Shown here: positions 61,101 to 64,000 of the stretch, piece by piece
Layout of the letters: the number at the start of each line of letters is the position of its first letter
Position numbering within the stretch: position 1 is the stretch's first letter
DNA from: Aldrovandia affinis
Taxonomy: Eukaryota; Chordata; Actinopteri; Notacanthiformes; Halosauridae
Assembly (NCBI GenBank): GCA_029706075.1
Contig: JAINUG010000011.1
Span: 7,507,001-7,571,000 of the forward strand
Reading direction: 5' to 3'
Length of the DNA: 64,000 nt
Notes under the pieces: model-generated
What the model was told of the DNA's origin: nothing
The model's input: the letters and a program-made list of their open reading frames with translations, nothing else
Databases searched by the model: none
Made by a program: the position numbers and the translations under genes

Positions 61101-62507
61101 AGGGTCACCATGATGGAAAACAATAATCTTCTTCTCTACAAATTACTTTGCAAAGATGGTGGGGGGGGGGGGGGTTCATTTTTGGACTAGCAAGCTCCCT
61201 CCCGGAAGATGCACTGTACCCTGATTGTTTACAACTCAGGCATCACTTGAAAGTGAAGGTTATTTTAATGAATAGTAATGATTTGGGAGAGTGTCTCAGA
61301 CAGGTGATACATAATCACTCTTTCCTTCTGCTCTTTTTTTCCCCTCTATTTTCTGTTTTCATTCTGCTTTTCCTGTTACTGAAACCACAGAGTTTCCTGG
61401 AACACAAAGGTAATCTGTTTATCTTTTATTTCTGTTGTGGTTGTTTTCTGTCTTGGCTAAATCATTTTTAATAAGGATGGATACTTCCATGGCCCTCCAA
61501 ACATCCCTCACGAAATCGTGAGCTTGTGTCGTTCAGAGTCAAAAACATTTGTTCTCAGGATAAGTCACAAAGCAATGGCTCATAGCTTTATAATGAGAAA
61601 ACAAAAAGAGCATTTCTTACAGCCTGATTGTCTTTATGGGTTTGATCGATGCATGAACATGGCAGACATTCAGTAACACACTGAGCCCTGTCTGGGGACA
61701 ACAGGACTCTATGGGATATTCTTAGCAAGGAAATTTCCCCTAAACGAATTCAAGCATTTGAGTTTTGGATCCAATTAATTAAGTTAAAAATGCATTTCAG
61801 AATAGGAATTAGAATTTTCACCATGTCTGTTATTGTGTTATCTGAATTTCATGAATCTTCTTTGCCTCTGGTATGGTAAAACTGCATTAATCATCCATAC
61901 CAGTCTTATTACACAAAGCAACTTGTACAAGCCTAATGAAATCTTACCCATCGGTAAAGTACCTGATGGCTCCTCTTATTTTACGGTTTGCTTGCATTAC
62001 TCCAACAATGACCGTAAAATGAAAAATTTCCCAAATAATTTTCAAAACACAACAATGACAGAAATATTATCTAATTACGACATGGTAGAAAATGGCACCA
62101 GTTCCAGTCAGTGTAGTGCTGAAAGGGCTCAGTGTCCTCTGGGGGCTCCCAATGGGCCGTTTTAGCTTTGTAAAGATAGATAGCTGCTGAGCAGGGAACA
62201 ATCATCCACTCATAAGTTCTGTTTATATAATTAGACAAATAAGTGCATGTGTACACGAATTGTGGCTTTATGTTTCAGGTTCCATATAGGCCCTAGATTT
62301 GTTCCGATATATATTGAACAGAAATTTGTGCAAAATGTTGGAAATTGCAACATGGTTTAAACAAAATGTATTTAGTAAATGTGACTAGCTGGAAACCTAG
62401 TGGGTAGTTAGATGACGTGTGGTGCCCTGTGTTCGTGTATATCTAGGTGTGAGTGCATGTTCTGAAATAAAAGTTTCCCCTGCTTCTCGGGAAGGTTTGG
62501 CCCTCAC
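61101..62507. other. intron 2 sequence, nothing recognised
   Basis: A G run of 14 lies at 61160-61173. The part 61960-62160 is AT-rich and complex. No exon was found. Confidence 0.5.
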
Positions 62508-62916
62508 CTCTCGCTGCACAGTTTTCTGGCTTTCTGCAGCTGCGTGGAGCTCCATTTGGGACGCTGCTCCTCCAGGGTCTGCAGCACCTTGTGTACCGTG
62601 GGCTTGGGGACACCCTTCTGCTGGCCCATGGCCCCTTGAAGGCACTCGGCCACCAGTGCCAGCTTCTCCTTGCCCCCCCGGTCCAGCGGGTGGCCGGTGA
62701 GGCTCTCCAGGGCGTTCCCGTCCTCCAGGCTCCGGCAGAGGCAGCTGAGCAGGCCCCACAGGAGCAGCCCCATGGGCTTCAGCTGCCGGGAATTCTGGGA
62801 AAGACGCTTCTCAGCCACGTGGAAGAGGAAGCGCACAGGGAGGGGTACGGACGCCACCAAAGAGGGAAGGTTGGCAAAGACACAGGACACTGCCTGCATC
62901 ACCAGCCCGGTGCAGC
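62508..62916 (-). CDS. exon 2 of unidentified minus-strand gene
   Basis: The largest exon, 409 bp, has acceptor 'ctctctttgtggtgttag' and donor 'agcgagaggtgagggc' after 62508. It starts at codon position 2 and ends at position 2, fitting exon 1 and exon 3. It encodes CTGLVMQAVSCVFANLP, 'VPLPVRFLFHVAEKRLSQNS', a hydrophobic helix-like 'LKPMGLLLWGLLSCLCRSLE', then 'LTGHPLDRGGKEKLALVAEC' and ends near 'LQTLEEQRPKWSSTQLQKAR'. The pattern of leucine-rich amphipathic helices resembles an alpha-solenoid (HEAT/ARM-like) protein, which is inference. There is no signal peptide or clear membrane span. The family is unrecognised. Codon use is GC-rich in third positions, unlike its flanks. Confidence 0.88.
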
Positions 62917-63288
62917 CTAACACCACAAAGAGAGCACAAATCAGGGGCAGGAATATCCTCTGAGCATTTCTGGTTTTAATGAAATGCATAATTGCATATA
63001 ATTGTATTAATAAAAGAATCAAAACCTCTTCAAAGTGTGGTTTGCTGATATGTCTTTCAATTGCTAGTCTTTTAATTGCTAGTCTTTAAATGGCAATGTG
63101 AAGCCAAGTTTTCACAGATACAAGGATTGCCCCAAAAATATAAGAACCACTTTAAACACCAACAAGATGAACAGATTTATCAGCATAACTTTTCCATGTA
63201 ATCCTCCCTGTGGTTTGATGGTTGTATCAGAATGAATGATATTTCTATAACGCCCTGAGCGATGCTTGTTTAATTGTGGGGTCCGTAC
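62917..63288. other. intron 1, 372 bp
   Basis: AT-rich short intron between the first two visible exons; starts with donor 'gtacgg' on the minus strand and ends in AG before 62916. Confidence 0.7.
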
Positions 63289-63513
63289 TCTTGCCAGACT
63301 CCCTTCGTTTGTCCCGGGGCATGTAGTTCCACTCCTTCGGGACTTTGCTGAGCACGCTCTCTGGGACGTCCTGCCTGAGCAAGGGGGTGCTATGGCCCTC
63401 AGATGCCTGCCAGGACATCACCATGGCAACGAGCTGGCCCACGATGCTGCTGATTGGCTCAATCACAGTGGCTCTCACGCACCTCAGCACAGCGGGCTCT
63501 GCCTGTCCAGAAT
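63289..63513 (-). CDS. exon 1 (first visible) of unidentified gene
   Basis: The exon is 225 bp with acceptor 'ctctcattgtggaaacag' before 63513 and a weaker donor 'ggcaagagtacgg' after 63289. It begins at codon position 2 and ends at position 1; the junction with exon 2 makes a serine codon. It encodes DSGQAEPAVLRCVRA, 'TVIEPISSIVGQLVAMVMSW', and 'VLSKVPKEWNYMPRDKRRES'. The first half looks helical. An open frame continues past the donor to a stop at about 63255, so an alternative C-terminal end here is possible. The upstream exon and the start codon lie outside what I can see. Confidence 0.75.
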
Positions 63514-63639
63514 CTGTTTCCACAATGAGAGGAATGGCGCTTAGAGATGACATCACTGATGACCACATTACCTAACCTGCCTACACCACAGCTGCATTAT
63601 ACATATCTCCCTAACCCTAAACAACCCATGACAATTCAC

Positions 63640-63640
<1 letters not shown>
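63514..63640. other. intron upstream of first visible exon
   Basis: Short intronic sequence before the CA cluster. Confidence 0.5.
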
Positions 63641-63712
<72 letters not shown>

Positions 63713-63783
63713 TGTACACACACAGACACACACACACACACACACACTCATACGCACACACACATTCACACACACACAAGACA

Positions 63784-63824
<41 letters not shown>

Positions 63825-63850
63825 TGTACACACACAAACGTACACACACG
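63641..63850. repeat. (CA)n cluster
   Basis: Compound CA microsatellite with an uninterrupted run of about 31 units near 63650-63711 and shorter runs after it. Confidence 0.95.
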
Positions 63851-64000
63851 ACAATTCATTTGTCATGCTTTCAGTCCATGCCAGAATGTCAATCACTGGT
63901 TGTGGATGGATGTCTACACTGGCAGGGTTCAAAATCGCCACTCGAAGTGACGGAAATCATATCAAGCTGGCCAATCGTACAAAAGGTAGAAAATCTCCTG
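63851..64000. other. noncoding to window end
   Basis: No exon or repeat is recognised. Confidence 0.4.

Noticed and set aside
56326-63513. Assigning the four-exon gene to a named HEAT-repeat protein
   Set aside because: I compared it by memory with several large alpha-solenoid proteins and found no convincing match, so no name or symbol is given.
63601-63625. 'ccctaaccctaaac' resembling vertebrate telomere repeat
   Set aside because: Only about two units, easily chance; not evidence of an interstitial telomere.

Overview
The window reads as nuclear DNA of a ray-finned fish. It is AT-rich, intron- and intergene-like, and dense in (CA)n microsatellites. It carries teleost-type repeats: L2/CR1-like LINE 3' tails, tRNA-derived SINEs with the 'taagtcgctttggataaaagcg' type of 3' domain, and decayed Tc1/mariner and Tigger/pogo DNA transposons. 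Nothing looks bacterial, and there are no operons. The species cannot be fixed from the sequence.

The only convincing protein-coding gene lies at the right end on the minus strand. Four exons (63513-63289, 62916-62508, 59316-59160, 56493-56326) have AG/GT borders, and their reading phases fit each other at all three junctions. Together they encode about 319 residues of a leucine-rich, helical-looking protein. Both the 5' end and the 3' end of the gene are outside the recognised part. I do not recognise the family and give no symbol.

Region by region: 1-10.6 kb is mostly unique noncoding DNA with two LINE-like fragments and one CpG-rich pocket. 10.6-11.8 kb holds a 26/29-bp minisatellite split by a SINE, followed by a Tc1 transposase remnant. 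12-19.4 kb is AT-rich and holds a second candidate SINE and small palindromes. 19.4-22.5 kb holds two minisatellites, two Tc1-like deletion derivatives and a 467-bp double-hairpin foldback element. 22.5-35 kb is noncoding with very large (CA)n tracts, a possible TATA-type promoter and a perfect-looking RFX X-box. 35.8-36.75 kb is a Tigger-like transposon with TA target duplication. 41.2-42 kb combines a conserved-looking block with a CpG-dense candidate first exon. 42.3-43.8 kb is minisatellite, including a 1-kb array with higher-order structure. 44-56 kb is noncoding with a SINE, a Tc1 end, small minisatellites and conserved-looking blocks. 56-64 kb is the exon-bearing region, whose introns contain a Tc1/mariner derivative, an inverted repeat, a 31-bp minisatellite and a G21 run.

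The long gene-poor stretch, with homeodomain-type TAATTA cores and conserved-looking blocks, resembles a regulatory landscape around a developmental gene, with the minus-strand gene as a possible bystander. That is inference; no cross-species comparison could be run. Candidate regulatory blocks were chosen by eye and carry low confidence.
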